A DNA stretch of 64,000 bases from Intestinibacillus sp. Marseille-P6563 (lineage in GTDB: Bacteria > Bacillota > Clostridia > Oscillospirales > Butyricicoccaceae): contig NZ_UWOD01000003.1 in NCBI RefSeq assembly GCF_900604335.1, forward strand, positions 1-64,000. The letters run 5' to 3'. Each line of letters opens with the position of its first letter. Positions within the stretch are counted from its first letter, which is position 1. A program made the translations under genes and the position numbers. Of this stretch, positions 44,501-51,206 are shown in pieces. Under the pieces are notes generated by a model. It searched no databases and had not been told where the DNA came from. It saw only the letters and a program-made list of their open reading frames with translations.

Positions 44501-46283
44501 GAATGGCGAAAAGGTTGTAGGAAAGACTGCTGATGTCACCGGCGAAGGAGATATCTGGACAGTCAATTTCTCCGGCCTTGACAAGTATCAGGATGGCGAG
44601 CTGATCGACTATACCATTCGGCTTAACGACGATACCGGTCGGACCTATGAGGCGTTGACCGCGGGCATGAATTTGTATTTGTCGTATAACGCAGCCGTTG
44701 CCGACATTGAAGTATCCTTCCGCTTTGACGATCGCAACAATGCGGACGGTGTGCGGCCGGATGCTCTGTATCTCAATCTTACCGCAGATGGCATGCCAAT
44801 CGATGAGGCAGACTACAAGCGCACGGTTAATTTTGATACGGATGGCATGACGTGGACGTTTAGCGACCTTCCGGTCTACTCGACCAATGGCACAAAGATT
44901 GCCTATAACGCAGAGGTTGAGCTGTCTGCTGATTATGGTGCGACAGATTACACGGTAAAAACGTCGCGGGATGTTGAGCTTTCGGAAACGAATAGCAATA
45001 ACAACCAGATTATTATTACCCTTTCCCGTAGCAGCAATACCGACACGGAAACGGGCCATATCTATTGGTTTGACGCGAACAATCAGCGTGGCAACCGCCC
45101 GGACAGCCTGACTGTTGTTGTCCGTAGCGATGCCAGCACAGCGGTTGTCGGCACCTACACGATCAATAGCAAGACCGGCAAAGTGACGGATGCAAAGAGT
45201 AATGAAGTTGGCAGCGTAACAGTTTCCGAATGGGGTTCGGACGGCTCATCCTGCTGGACGTACACCATTGATGGTTTGACGCAGAATGCTGTTTATGACG
45301 GCGTATCGAGTGAGATTTTCTACACCGCAACGGCCAATACTACCGGTGTTACGTCGTGGTATACGGTTTCCGATGGTATCAGCCTTGATATTGCGCTGAC
45401 TCATAAAAACTATTTGGACGATGTGGGCTCCAGCATGCAGGATTTCTCCATTACGCTGAGCTGGTTGGATAACAACAATGCCTGGAACTACCGCCCGAAT
45501 ACGACCGGCGTGGATATCACATTGCTGGCCAACGGCACTGAATACGACAGTATCCATTTAACGCAGACCGCTGTGGCCAGCGGCAATGATAATGCGTGGG
45601 AATACACGTTCAACGATCTCCCGACCTACCTCAACGGGAATGCTGTTGTATGGACGGCACAGATCAATGACATTGCCAAGTACACGCGGGATGGAACATT
45701 GATTTCGATCTCTAAGATCAACAGCCGGATCAAGGAGGGTAGAAGAATGAAGAACAACCAAGTTTGCCATGCGTGCGGCGCTGAGTTGGAGATTGTTGAA
45801 AATCACGGTCGGATACAGGGCACACATCCCAAATACCGCGTTTGCTGCACCAATGAAAAATGTACTCATTTTATAGGGGGAAGTTGGCAGCCCACGGTGA
45901 GAGCCGCATGGGAAGCGTGGGATAAGGAATGCAAACAAGGAAAAGGCCACAAAACGGAAAGAACAAGTAAAGATTTACTTGTTCTTGTCATCAATACAAT
46001 CGTTATAGCAAGTAAAGATTTACCGGTCATCAATACGATTCTTGGTCGAGGGAATACAGCAGAAATTCGCCCGCGAAAAGATGATATCGTTATCTATGAG
46101 GTGAGCAGAAACGAGAAGAAGATGGTTGCTGCCGCCGGAATAGAAATAACAAGTAGAGATTTACCGGTCATCAATACGATTCTTGGCCGTAGGAATACAA
46201 TAGAAATTCGCCCGCGAAAAGATGATATCGTCATCTATGAGGTGAGCAGAAAAGTGAAAAAAACGGTTGCTGCCGCTGGGTAG
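39804..46283 (+). CDS. Giant adhesin-like surface protein (beta-helix, InlB, ten Cna-B repeats) fused to Lar-like tail
   Basis: 2159 residues, AAGGAGTGAGG site. Signal peptide to about residue 38. A beta-helix region with GGAI repeats (about 60-420), two or three InlB-type repeats (FLGWYTEAEGG near 512; FGGWYIDQKC near 692), then ten Cna-B repeats from about 812, each with a D-x2-N-x-DG-x-RP signature. The tenth repeat breaks at base 45680, where the frame passes into the Lar-like gene, so any cell-wall anchor is lost. The Lar-like gene keeps its own ribosome site and start. The fusion is a product of recombination. Confidence 0.85.
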   Translation: MKIPWRWKETLKQNVARFLVACMIVTLIPTSVITMASAAQVVVKDEEELREAYETVSNGDIIRLSNDIQLSEPLQWDRDISITIDGSENLYSILPAADFPTAPYEQQFLINITKTDVHFYHIIINGDDRVGGINIYNDCSQEQNYHFDAMTVKNTNRGAGNGSGISISSYSDSVPVTNGFTGVNSTRVTIDNGTIFTNNYLAPDDSSSFGAALYTRGNILVNIDDATFSKNTACSGGAISQTYSYITMTSQTVFTENHAGQRGGAIICNGPLLMDGTQISGNTSDQFGGAIFVAAHTGNHGQVIMKNGASITGNTANSAGGGMYISDEAEVYLDEASNGQPISVTNNRVPSAGGADNEKNNIFVAAVGAKLYVASAHTKGEIGVSTQNPYKSEDLVWSTTTEALNTTPNGSAKGLNGCLQRMGVATYQPYSIQTNFTEDQYALFVYDSEVYQLVKSTTGNDAIMLTYGEAAIVFDLNLPGQPAEVVEKVAAGSVIKVPDVQDQTVGNTKFTFLGWYTEAEGGQKVTTVTGQEAGVVVYYAHWKVESAGGGSGGGSIGTGSLRIVYFDQNTGSGGLTSAYILAGDFTITIYDDEGNSEEKTVTLPFAWPEDPARKGYDFKGWGDTPDATTPVNTNVIPDNGETLFAIWEAHTHTLTWDANGGQGGTTTTQKYDELIVPPAQEPTREGYTFGGWYIDQKCTVPMSGDMTVTGDQTFYASWLSEKVIVTYYDSREGTSVVGTQEYNYGDVLNPLGPITNTSGQTFVRWETEDGQEATGIGELNNAVLTYHKGNNGDDVSSADGYWVLDLYAVWAEETTDYIATIKWNDLQNNDGCRPQSVKLGLISSVNNRLVGEATVPDDGTDVQTYTFTDLPITTADTSVEKITYSVFLLGYTDADGTYREIKDTAASSGEIIGSTSSNYDDAVFTTYRYAINNYTTGATAAEYSGSIFLDHDLITTGDDIQFSIQWEDESDNDGKRPGAVTLVLYADEIKVKDNPLHNSDTGVVSASTSNCKVSDDGNVWTYTFEDFQKYNAGQAINYTVAVTNPDETTKFDLNDYSTTYLNSKNDAVGDANGAIISRAIELTDKTVTITWDDESNRDGIRPENVVVTLSAYQWNNKTYRWEEIMVDTADVTGADDEDTWSYTFEDVKKFNGGQEIIYKAAITSDLNAHIPVGANRYTAVANELDIVVSHDCNVKNVPVTIEWDDAQNTDNIRPSTIIVQLYADGVPLEGAAYAHLLSGNLTADTWEYTFENLPVNRAGEEGQEIVYTIAAEEAVEDSLYGTYISTANGEEEEIVRYTASYMSAAGETTDDLTESAYPYVKLTHGTDQGTVNLYASWHDDQNRDGKRPSSIQVDLYKQVGSEKTFIQTYTVTAGRDNSWTYTVKGLPLNEDGQKITYLVDVNEDFRQQLEKSGYTCSMEGNTVHLYYTPSVGYVTGHINWNDNGNNDNLRPDSVTATLYANGKSTGQTLELNADNDWTQTWKDVDSYYNNNGTTGTPVVYTIVVDVPDGYTVSYTPESTTTVDPQTINIDLAHGVDQQALEGAIYWNDSGNQDGKRPDSVNVQLYANGEKVVGKTADVTGEGDIWTVNFSGLDKYQDGELIDYTIRLNDDTGRTYEALTAGMNLYLSYNAAVADIEVSFRFDDRNNADGVRPDALYLNLTADGMPIDEADYKRTVNFDTDGMTWTFSDLPVYSTNGTKIAYNAEVELSADYGATDYTVKTSRDVELSETNSNNNQIIITLSRSSNTDTETGHIYWFDANNQRGNRPDSLTVVVRSDASTAVVGTYTINSKTGKVTDAKSNEVGSVTVSEWGSDGSSCWTYTIDGLTQNAVYDGVSSEIFYTATANTTGVTSWYTVSDGISLDIALTHKNYLDDVGSSMQDFSITLSWLDNNNAWNYRPNTTGVDITLLANGTEYDSIHLTQTAVASGNDNAWEYTFNDLPTYLNGNAVVWTAQINDIAKYTRDGTLISISKINSRIKEGRRMKNNQVCHACGAELEIVENHGRIQGTHPKYRVCCTNEKCTHFIGGSWQPTVRAAWEAWDKECKQGKGHKTERTSKDLLVLVINTIVIASKDLPVINTILGRGNTAEIRPRKDDIVIYEVSRNEKKMVAAAGIEITSRDLPVINTILGRRNTIEIRPRKDDIVIYEVSRKVKKTVAAAG
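45747..46283 (+). CDS. Lar-like zinc-finger protein with 47-residue tail repeats (copy 1, also read as adhesin C-terminus)
   Basis: 178 residues from ATG 45747 after AAGGAGGG. The Cys4 segment CHACGAELEIVENHG...CCTNEKC and WQPTVRAAWEAWDKEC match Lar restriction-alleviation proteins. The C-terminal part is two copies of a 47-residue repeat (141 bp apart; DLPVINTILGRGN, EIRPRKDDIVIYEVSR) and a partial third. The repeat family is not recognised. In this copy the same frame is also the end of the adhesin. Confidence 0.7.
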   Translation: MKNNQVCHACGAELEIVENHGRIQGTHPKYRVCCTNEKCTHFIGGSWQPTVRAAWEAWDKECKQGKGHKTERTSKDLLVLVINTIVIASKDLPVINTILGRGNTAEIRPRKDDIVIYEVSRNEKKMVAAAGIEITSRDLPVINTILGRRNTIEIRPRKDDIVIYEVSRKVKKTVAAAG

Positions 46284-46295
46284 CAATAACGCTCG

Positions 46296-46338
46296 ATGGA
46301 GCCTTACTCAAAGTAAGGCTCCATTTTTTGATGAGGTG
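46296..46338 (+). promoter_or_regulatory. Terminator-like hairpin joined to a ribosome site (copy 1)
   Basis: ATGGAGCCTTAC (46296-46307) pairs with GTAAGGCTCCAT (46313-46324), then TTTTTT and GAGGTG, with ATG at 46346. A 57-bp sequence with this structure also precedes mobC (53232) and the second copy (57470). It could end upstream transcription or act as an attenuator. Confidence 0.7.
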
Positions 46339-46345
46339 AAACAAT

Positions 46346-47344
46346 ATGTCAGACTTTAGACAGATTTTTTCCGCAATGAATGAGTATGAGCAGTTTGTAT
46401 GTACCATGTCCACTATGAGTCTGGAATTTTCGCTGATGCCCGAATGGGTACAGAATGTTGCGTATACAAAGTACCAGGAAACCTACCAAGAATTGATGGA
46501 TATGAGGGAAAGAGATCCCAAAATAACTCCGCAGGATATTGTTCGGACAATGTGGACGGACAGCGTTAAAAACGGTTATATCGACACCGCTATGCGTGCC
46601 AATGAATTAGGAAAGAGCATCCAAGAGAATTTAGAGAATCTAAAAGATTATGATGCCGTGGTGGACTTTTTCCAGAATGGAGAAAAGTTTTTTCTGCATC
46701 AGTTAGAAGATGATCAGTTAGACGATGAACATGCAATCTTTTGGTCCATAGATATTGCAGGAGAAATTCCCGTAGTATTCGTGAAATTTGATGGCAATGA
46801 CCACGTCACATATATGGATGTGTATCAGAATCCGATTGATCTCGAAACCGGGGACATCCATACCTATGAGCAGCTTGGTCAAATGCAGGCGCAGCAAGAT
46901 AAAGAGGAACGAAAGAGCTATCAAAAACCCACCGGAAAACAGCTCACCATGGCTCGTGCGCTATGTGAGCAGCAGGGCATTGAAATGCCTTATTTCCCAA
47001 CAAGACAAGCTTGCTCACATTTCATTGAAAAACTCGTTGAGCATCCTGATGAGCAGATCGGCCAGATGAAGCCGCAGGATCAAGGGGAGAAGGAGAGCCA
47101 AAAACCCACTGGAAAGCAACTCACCATGGCCCGTGCGCTGTGTGAGCAGCAGGGCATTGAAATGCCTTATTTCTCGACGCGAAAAGCCTGTTCGCAATTT
47201 ATCGACGAGCTTATTCATAAGACCCAGGCACCAGAAGCGCCTCCACGCATGGCAGATCAACTTAAAAAGGCGAATCAGGTAAAACAGGAACATCAAAATC
47301 AATCTGAAGAAAGAGCAGGGACAGATCAATGTATTCAAATCTAA
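46346..47344 (+). CDS. Unknown protein with duplicated 50-residue C-terminal domain (copy 1)
   Basis: 332 residues. The N-terminal 200 residues are acidic and not recognised. Two repeats follow, each with KPTGKQLTMARALCEQQGIE and a TRxACSxFI segment; this short helical domain resembles modules appended to primases and topoisomerases of mobile elements. The tail is Gln/Lys-rich. It overlaps the AbrB-like gene by 16 bases. The second copy at 57520 appears identical. Confidence 0.65.
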   Translation: MSDFRQIFSAMNEYEQFVCTMSTMSLEFSLMPEWVQNVAYTKYQETYQELMDMRERDPKITPQDIVRTMWTDSVKNGYIDTAMRANELGKSIQENLENLKDYDAVVDFFQNGEKFFLHQLEDDQLDDEHAIFWSIDIAGEIPVVFVKFDGNDHVTYMDVYQNPIDLETGDIHTYEQLGQMQAQQDKEERKSYQKPTGKQLTMARALCEQQGIEMPYFPTRQACSHFIEKLVEHPDEQIGQMKPQDQGEKESQKPTGKQLTMARALCEQQGIEMPYFSTRKACSQFIDELIHKTQAPEAPPRMADQLKKANQVKQEHQNQSEERAGTDQCIQI

Positions 47345-47598
47345 TGCAAACAGGGATGAGTCGACCGATCGACAACCTGGGCCGGATTGTCATCCCCATG
47401 GAAATAAGGAGAGGTCTTGGATGGAAGACTGATGATCGGTTGGATGTTGCGGTCGGAACTTATAACGGCGAAGCAGCTGTTGTTTTATGCAAACGACATG
47501 TAGGGTGCATTATTTGTGGGACAACCCATGATTTGCAGGGCATCCCCGGAACAAAAAAGCTGATTTGTAAGAGCTGCATCAAAACGATCACAGAATAA
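47329..47598 (+). CDS. AbrB-type regulator with zinc ribbon (copy 1)
   Basis: 89 residues. SpoVT/AbrB swapped-hairpin domain (SRPIDNLGRIVIPMEIRRGL) followed by CIICG...CKSC. Transition-state type regulators of this form bind promoter DNA as dimers or tetramers. Confidence 0.82.
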   Translation: MYSNLMQTGMSRPIDNLGRIVIPMEIRRGLGWKTDDRLDVAVGTYNGEAAVVLCKRHVGCIICGTTHDLQGIPGTKKLICKSCIKTITE

Positions 47599-47702
47599 TC
47601 GTCCTTGGCGATATATTGTACCTTGAAAAACACGGTGGCCTACCGTCATATTTGTCGGCAAAATAATAGTATCCGTTGCCCGGAATTTAATGGTATAATC
47701 TA

Positions 47703-47737
47703 TTGACAAATAATATATATTGTGATATATATTATTT
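47703..47737 (+). promoter_or_regulatory. vapBC promoter with palindromic operator (copy 1)
   Basis: TTGACA (47703-47708), 17 bases, TATATA (47726-47731). AATAATATATA and TATATATTATT form an inverted repeat across the -10 box, probably the VapBC autoregulatory operator. An identical copy is at 58877-58911. Confidence 0.72.
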
Positions 47738-47751
47738 AGGAGGTGGCGATC

Positions 47752-47982
47752 ATGGATACTGCTAAAATTTTTGAAAATGGGAGAAGCCAGGCAGTTCGGT
47801 TGCCGAAGAAGTTTCGCTTTACTGGTGAGGAAGTTTTTGTTCAGCGGATAGGGAAGGCTATTGTATTGTTTCCGAAAGAAGCGGCGTGGCAAACATTTTT
47901 GAACGGCCTGAATGGGTTCACGGATGATTTCTTTGAGAATGGACGAGAACAGAGTGTTCCAACAGAGAGGGAAACCCTATGA
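47752..47982 (+). CDS. vapB: VapB antitoxin (copy 1)
   Basis: 76 residues from ATG 47752 after TTAGGAGGTGG. The AbrB-like start [19 protein letters not shown] is typical of VapB. Stop overlaps vapC as ATGA. Confidence 0.92.
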   Translation: MDTAKIFENGRSQAVRLPKKFRFTGEEVFVQRIGKAIVLFPKEAAWQTFLNGLNGFTDDFFENGREQSVPTERETL

Positions 47983-48380
47983 CCTATATGCTGGACACCA
48001 ATATTTGTATTTATGCGATTAAGAATAAGCCTGAACAGGTCTTAAAGATGCTAAAATGCAAATTAGAACAGGGGCTCTGCATTTCGGCTATTACCCTTGC
48101 GGAGTTGGAACATGGTGTAGAGAAAAGCACACAACCAGAGCGGAACAGGGCAGCGTTGTTTCAATTTCTCGCTATCCTGGATATTTTACCTTTCGATGAT
48201 TTGGCGGCTGCAGAGTATGGAGAAATCTGTGCCTATCTGCAAAAGCGAGGGACACCGATTGGAACAATGGATATGCTGATTGCTGGACACGCAAGAGCTG
48301 AAAATATGATTTTGGTGACTAATAATGTCAGAGAATTTGAACGTGTGCCGGACTTAAAAATTGAAAATTGGGCTGAATAG
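47979..48380 (+). CDS. vapC: VapC PIN-domain toxin (copy 1)
   Basis: 133 residues. PIN-domain acidic residues: [10 protein letters not shown] (Asp), LAELEHGVE (Glu), [11 protein letters not shown] (Asp) and [12 protein letters not shown] (Asn/Glu). An RNase that cuts tRNA or rRNA in known family members. Confidence 0.94.
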   Translation: MTYMLDTNICIYAIKNKPEQVLKMLKCKLEQGLCISAITLAELEHGVEKSTQPERNRAALFQFLAILDILPFDDLAAAEYGEICAYLQKRGTPIGTMDMLIAGHARAENMILVTNNVREFERVPDLKIENWAE

Positions 48381-48393
48381 CGGAGGCCATAAA

Positions 48394-48441
48394 ATGAAAA
48401 AGGCGTTGCGTCAGCAAATTCAGGAGACGAAGAATTCATGA
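48394..48441 (+). CDS. 15-residue leader peptide ahead of fic (copy 1)
   Basis: CGGAGG precedes ATG AAA AAG; the peptide MKKALRQQIQETKNS ends in TGA that overlaps the fic ATG (ATGA). The fic start has no good ribosome site of its own, so fic translation probably depends on this frame. Confidence 0.5.
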   Translation: MKKALRQQIQETKNS

Positions 48442-49268
48442 ATCAGGAAATCTTGCAGATGCTGCGAGAGCAGCATGAAATGAATCTGCCCGGTGGCTTG
48501 TACCACAAAGCACAGGTAATGCTTGCCTATAATACAAACCGTATTGAAGGCAGTAAACTGACGGAAGAGCAGACACGTTCCATTTTTGAAACGCATACGA
48601 TCCTATCCGGCAACATGGTTTTGAATACCGACGATATTATCGAAACTCAAAATCATTTCCGGGCCTTTGACTTCATGCTGGAGCACGCGGAAGAAGATCT
48701 TTCGATTGATCTCATCAAGCAATTCCATGAGCTTTTGAAACGAGGGACTTCCGATGAGCGAAAAAGCTGGTTCAAAGTGGGTGACTTCAAAGCGCTGCCA
48801 AACGAGGTCGGCGGTCGGGAAACGGTTGCTCCGGAAAATGTAGAGCAGGAACTTCGGAAACTGCTTGAATCCTACCATGCGCTTTCGGCAGTCAAGGTTG
48901 AAGATATCATTGATTTTCACGCGAAGTTTGAATCCATTCATCCGTTTCAAGACGGAAACGGGCGTGTAGGACGCCTGATTATGTTTAAGGAATGTTTGAA
49001 ATATGACATCATGCCGTTTATCATTGACGAGCAGCACAAAGCATTCTACTATCGAGGATTACAAGAGTATCCCAGAGAAAAAGGTTATCTCATGGATACC
49101 TGTTTATCCGCGCAGGATACCTTTACAGCGATTTATCAATATTTCAATCGACCGCGGATGAGCGAGCAGCTCCGCGCGGCCGAGAAACAGAAACACGAAG
49201 TACAGGACACACATGATGTACAACAGGTACAACAGACACAAGATGTAGCAGGGAGGGACATCAGATGA
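48438..49268 (+). CDS. Fic family protein with VQD-repeat tail (copy 1)
   Basis: 276 residues. The Fic motif HPFQDGNGRVGR is at about 175-186, and an N-terminal TNRIEGSKLTEEQ segment resembles the self-inhibiting/N-terminal region of Fic/DOC proteins. The last 30 residues (HEVQDTHDVQQVQQTQDVAG) are encoded by 9-bp iterons, so the tail is probably a by-product of DNA-level constraint. The stop overlaps the stalk gene start (ATGA), so the two are co-translated. Copy 2 at 59612 differs at three residues. Confidence 0.92.
   Translation: MNQEILQMLREQHEMNLPGGLYHKAQVMLAYNTNRIEGSKLTEEQTRSIFETHTILSGNMVLNTDDIIETQNHFRAFDFMLEHAEEDLSIDLIKQFHELLKRGTSDERKSWFKVGDFKALPNEVGGRETVAPENVEQELRKLLESYHALSAVKVEDIIDFHAKFESIHPFQDGNGRVGRLIMFKECLKYDIMPFIIDEQHKAFYYRGLQEYPREKGYLMDTCLSAQDTFTAIYQYFNRPRMSEQLRAAEKQKHEVQDTHDVQQVQQTQDVAGRDIR
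49192..49245 (+). repeat. 9-bp iterons inside the fic tail (copy 1)
   Basis: AACACGAAG, TACAGGACA, CACATGATG, TACAACAGG, TACAACAGA, CACAAGATG in unbroken register, and in the reading frame. Also at 60366-60419. Confidence 0.7.
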
Positions 49269-50245
49269 AAAAGGGAAAACTGATTGTAAGCACAGCGCTG
49301 GCATTTGCCCTGGCAGCCGGAATGACGGCCGGAGCCGTCGATCAGACCGCGAAAGCGACTACCAGCAAAGTGTTGGTGGACGGCAAGGAGATTTCCTTCA
49401 CGGCCTACGAGATCAATGACTACAACTATTTCAAGCTGCGCGATATCGCAGCGGCAGTAAACGGCTCTGCCAAGCAGTTTGCAGTCGGCTGGGATGCAGC
49501 AGCGAATGCGATCAGCCTGACCAGCAGCACAGCTTATACGCCCGCAGGCGGCGAACTGGAACCGCCGGCAAGCATGGAGAATGCAGCGGCCAAGGAAACC
49601 AACAGCGCGGTTTCCCTGGATGGCACGGCACAGGGCTTCGACGCCTACGAGATCAACGACTATAACTATTTCAAGCTGCGTGACGTATGTGCAGCCCTGG
49701 ATATCGAGGTCGGCTGGGATGCGGCAACGCAGACGATCACCCTGACAACCACCGGCGCAGCCGAGGACGAAGGGGAGCAGGAGCAGCCGACAGAGGAACC
49801 CCCGGTTTTGGAACCGACCGCCAGTGGCCACATTCTTAGCCCGGCCATTGACCAGCCGATCGTACGGCCAGAGGGCGAGAATGTGCAGGATGTGAAGGTT
49901 TATGGAGAAGTCTATAAGGGTATGACTCTGATTGCAGGTGCACAGTTAGAGTTCTACGCAGATAAGGAAGCTACTCAGCTTATCGGCACCACTACGAGTG
50001 ATGAGAACGGGGAGTATGAGCTGATGCTCCCATTAGACATGACGCTTGATCCGTTTCATATCGGAAGATATAAAGGTCAAATCTGGGTGGAAGCTTATTG
50101 GGTAGATGCCCAAGGAAATAAGTATGCAAATGTTGCAAATGCTGCGAAATATAGCTCATTAGGCACTTTCGATGATTTTAGTATTGAAGTTGATGGTGGT
50201 ATTAATAGTTCGGTTTGGCTATTGAGCAGCCCCACCAACTGGTAA
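49265..50245 (+). CDS. Secreted stalk-domain protein (copy 2)
   Basis: 326 residues, nearly identical to the protein at 38027 through the signal peptide, both stalk repeats and most of the C-terminal domain. Differences cluster in the last 30 residues (FDDFSIEVDGGINSS here). Overlaps fic by ATGA and shares its operon. Confidence 0.82.
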   Translation: MKKGKLIVSTALAFALAAGMTAGAVDQTAKATTSKVLVDGKEISFTAYEINDYNYFKLRDIAAAVNGSAKQFAVGWDAAANAISLTSSTAYTPAGGELEPPASMENAAAKETNSAVSLDGTAQGFDAYEINDYNYFKLRDVCAALDIEVGWDAATQTITLTTTGAAEDEGEQEQPTEEPPVLEPTASGHILSPAIDQPIVRPEGENVQDVKVYGEVYKGMTLIAGAQLEFYADKEATQLIGTTTSDENGEYELMLPLDMTLDPFHIGRYKGQIWVEAYWVDAQGNKYANVANAAKYSSLGTFDDFSIEVDGGINSSVWLLSSPTNW

Positions 50246-50257
50246 GCACAAGTAAAA

Positions 50258-50342
50258 GCAAACGCCGACATGAATTTCATGTCGGCGTTTTTATATCGAT
50301 TAGAAAGGCAGGAGCCGACACGAAATTGTGTCGGCTCTTTTT
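50258..50342 (+). terminator. Two tandem terminators after stalk copy 2
   Basis: Same pair of hairpins as at 39016, each with a T-run. Confidence 0.85.
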
Positions 50343-50345
50343 GTT

Positions 50346-50630
50346 TTAAGCGTTTGGCACAAATTCCAGTTTTAGCTGCATGCCAAGAGCGACTGCAAGG
50401 CGCTGCAAGGTTTTGATCGAGGGATTGGCCGTACCATTCTCCATGCGACTGATATCTGCTTGGGCAATGCCGGTCAGTTCCGATAACTGCTTCTGCGTTA
50501 GATGCTTCTTTTCCCTGGCATCCAAAAGCAAGCGAATTAACTGAAACTCCGGTTCCATTGCATCCCAGGCTTCTTTGAATGCAGGATCACTCATCTGTGC
50601 ATTTAAAGTTTCACGATAGCTTTTTCCCAA
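50346..50630 (-). CDS. higA: HigA-like antitoxin without its toxin
   Basis: 94 residues with an XRE HTH (KKHLTQKQLSELTGIAQADI, ENGTANPS), identical to the one at 61508. The repeat ends within its first codon, which is TTG here and ATG in copy 2. The higB gene found upstream of copy 2 is missing; instead AAGGAAG lies 6 bases before the TTG. Confidence 0.82.
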   Translation of the reverse strand: MGKSYRETLNAQMSDPAFKEAWDAMEPEFQLIRLLLDAREKKHLTQKQLSELTGIAQADISRMENGTANPSIKTLQRLAVALGMQLKLEFVPNA

Positions 50631-50669
50631 TGTTATTCTTCCTTCTTTTTCTACTTCTCAAATTTGAGA

Positions 50670-50712
50670 TGCACCTTGTACCTCTTATACCTTTTGTACT
50701 TCTTGTACTAAG
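50670..50712 (-). repeat. 9-bp iteron array upstream of the orphan higA
   Basis: On the minus strand TACAAGAAG, TACAAAAGG, TATAAGAGG, TACAAGGTG in register. This places the antitoxin gene downstream of a typical iteron block. A 12-bp palindrome CTCAAATTTGAG (50658-50669) adjoins it. Confidence 0.7.
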
Positions 50713-50748
50713 CTTGTATTTTAAAATTTGACATGATATAATATCAAT

Positions 50749-50837
50749 ACAAAGGGGCGCTGCGACGTGCGGCTGACCTCAGTTAACGCTTATGAAATGA
50801 CTGCTTAACCTTGGTCGGGGGCAGTCATTTCGCATTT
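50749..50837 (+). ncRNA. Small RNA of the holin-like-toxin antitoxin type
   Basis: Promoter TTGTAT (50714-50719), 17 bases, TATAAT (50737-50742). The RNA ends with GAAATGACTGC/GCAGTCATTTC (50794-50831) and has CTTAACC in the loop, matching the layout of the RNA at 28022. No toxin frame is left on the opposite strand. Confidence 0.55.
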
Positions 50838-50890
50838 ATGGTCAATATGTACAGCCAAACTGTCCTATATCAAATCTTACGTCACGAGTG

Positions 50891-50928
50891 TTGACACTTC
50901 CCCCGGATTCATCCATGGGGAGTGTCAA
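50891..50928. other. Palindrome resembling an IS200/IS605 right end
   Basis: TTGACACTTCCCC and GGGGAGTGTCAA face each other around GGATTCATCC. TTGACACTCCCC also forms the right end of the IS element at 33621. It may be a solo end or remnant; a simple terminator (TTTTACC follows) is also possible. Confidence 0.4.
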
Positions 50929-51014
50929 TTTTACCAATTAGCTTGAATAGTCATTTTGTTATTTTTCATGGATAGTCTTTTCTGACGATTTACCACAATT
51001 TGATATAAAAAAAT

Positions 51015-51048
51015 ACATGTCTAAAAAACGATGGGTTTTCGGACATGT
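51015..51048 (+). other. 34-bp serine-recombinase-type site, left copy
   Basis: ACATGTC, 9 bases, central AT, 9 bases, GACATGT: 16-bp arms symmetrical about the AT at 51031-51032. The core AAAAACGATGGGTTTTCGG recurs in opposite orientation at 55661-55696, next to a serine recombinase gene. A 2-base palindromic centre is the crossover geometry of serine recombinases. Confidence 0.65.
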
Positions 51049-51160
51049 ACATTTTCGCTCAATTTTCTATATCATACCATTACTAGCCAAATGTTTCAAG
51101 ACAAAAATAGAAAAAATATCAATTTCTTTATAATGGCAATCTCTTGTGGATAAGTGATTA

Positions 51161-51189
51161 TTGACAACGCAGGTGATTTATGCTATTGT
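51161..51189 (+). promoter_or_regulatory. Promoter of the rep leader transcript
   Basis: TTGACA (51161-51166), 17 bases, TATTGT (51184-51189), giving a leader of about 270 bases before rep. Confidence 0.72.
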
Positions 51190-51206
51190 TAATTCAGTGA
51201 TTTGAG

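Larger units (their letters stand above)
45680..50629. repeat. 4.95-kb segmental repeat, copy 1
   Basis: Matches 56854-61791 at an offset of 11174 bp. The first about 3.2 kb appear identical; the first difference seen is at 48899. The 5' limit is GTACACGCGGG and the 3' limit is CTTTTTCCCA, inside the first codon of higA. Contents: Lar-like gene, 332-aa gene, AbrB-like gene, vapBC, fic, stalk gene, higA. Confidence 0.95.

Noticed and set aside
43767-45059. 430-codon open frame on the minus strand within the adhesin
   Set aside because: Opposite the regular Cna-B repeats and itself periodic with them; no start signals.
46012-46262. DNA minisatellite unrelated to coding
   Set aside because: The 141-bp units keep the reading frame and protein-level similarity, so they are protein repeats.
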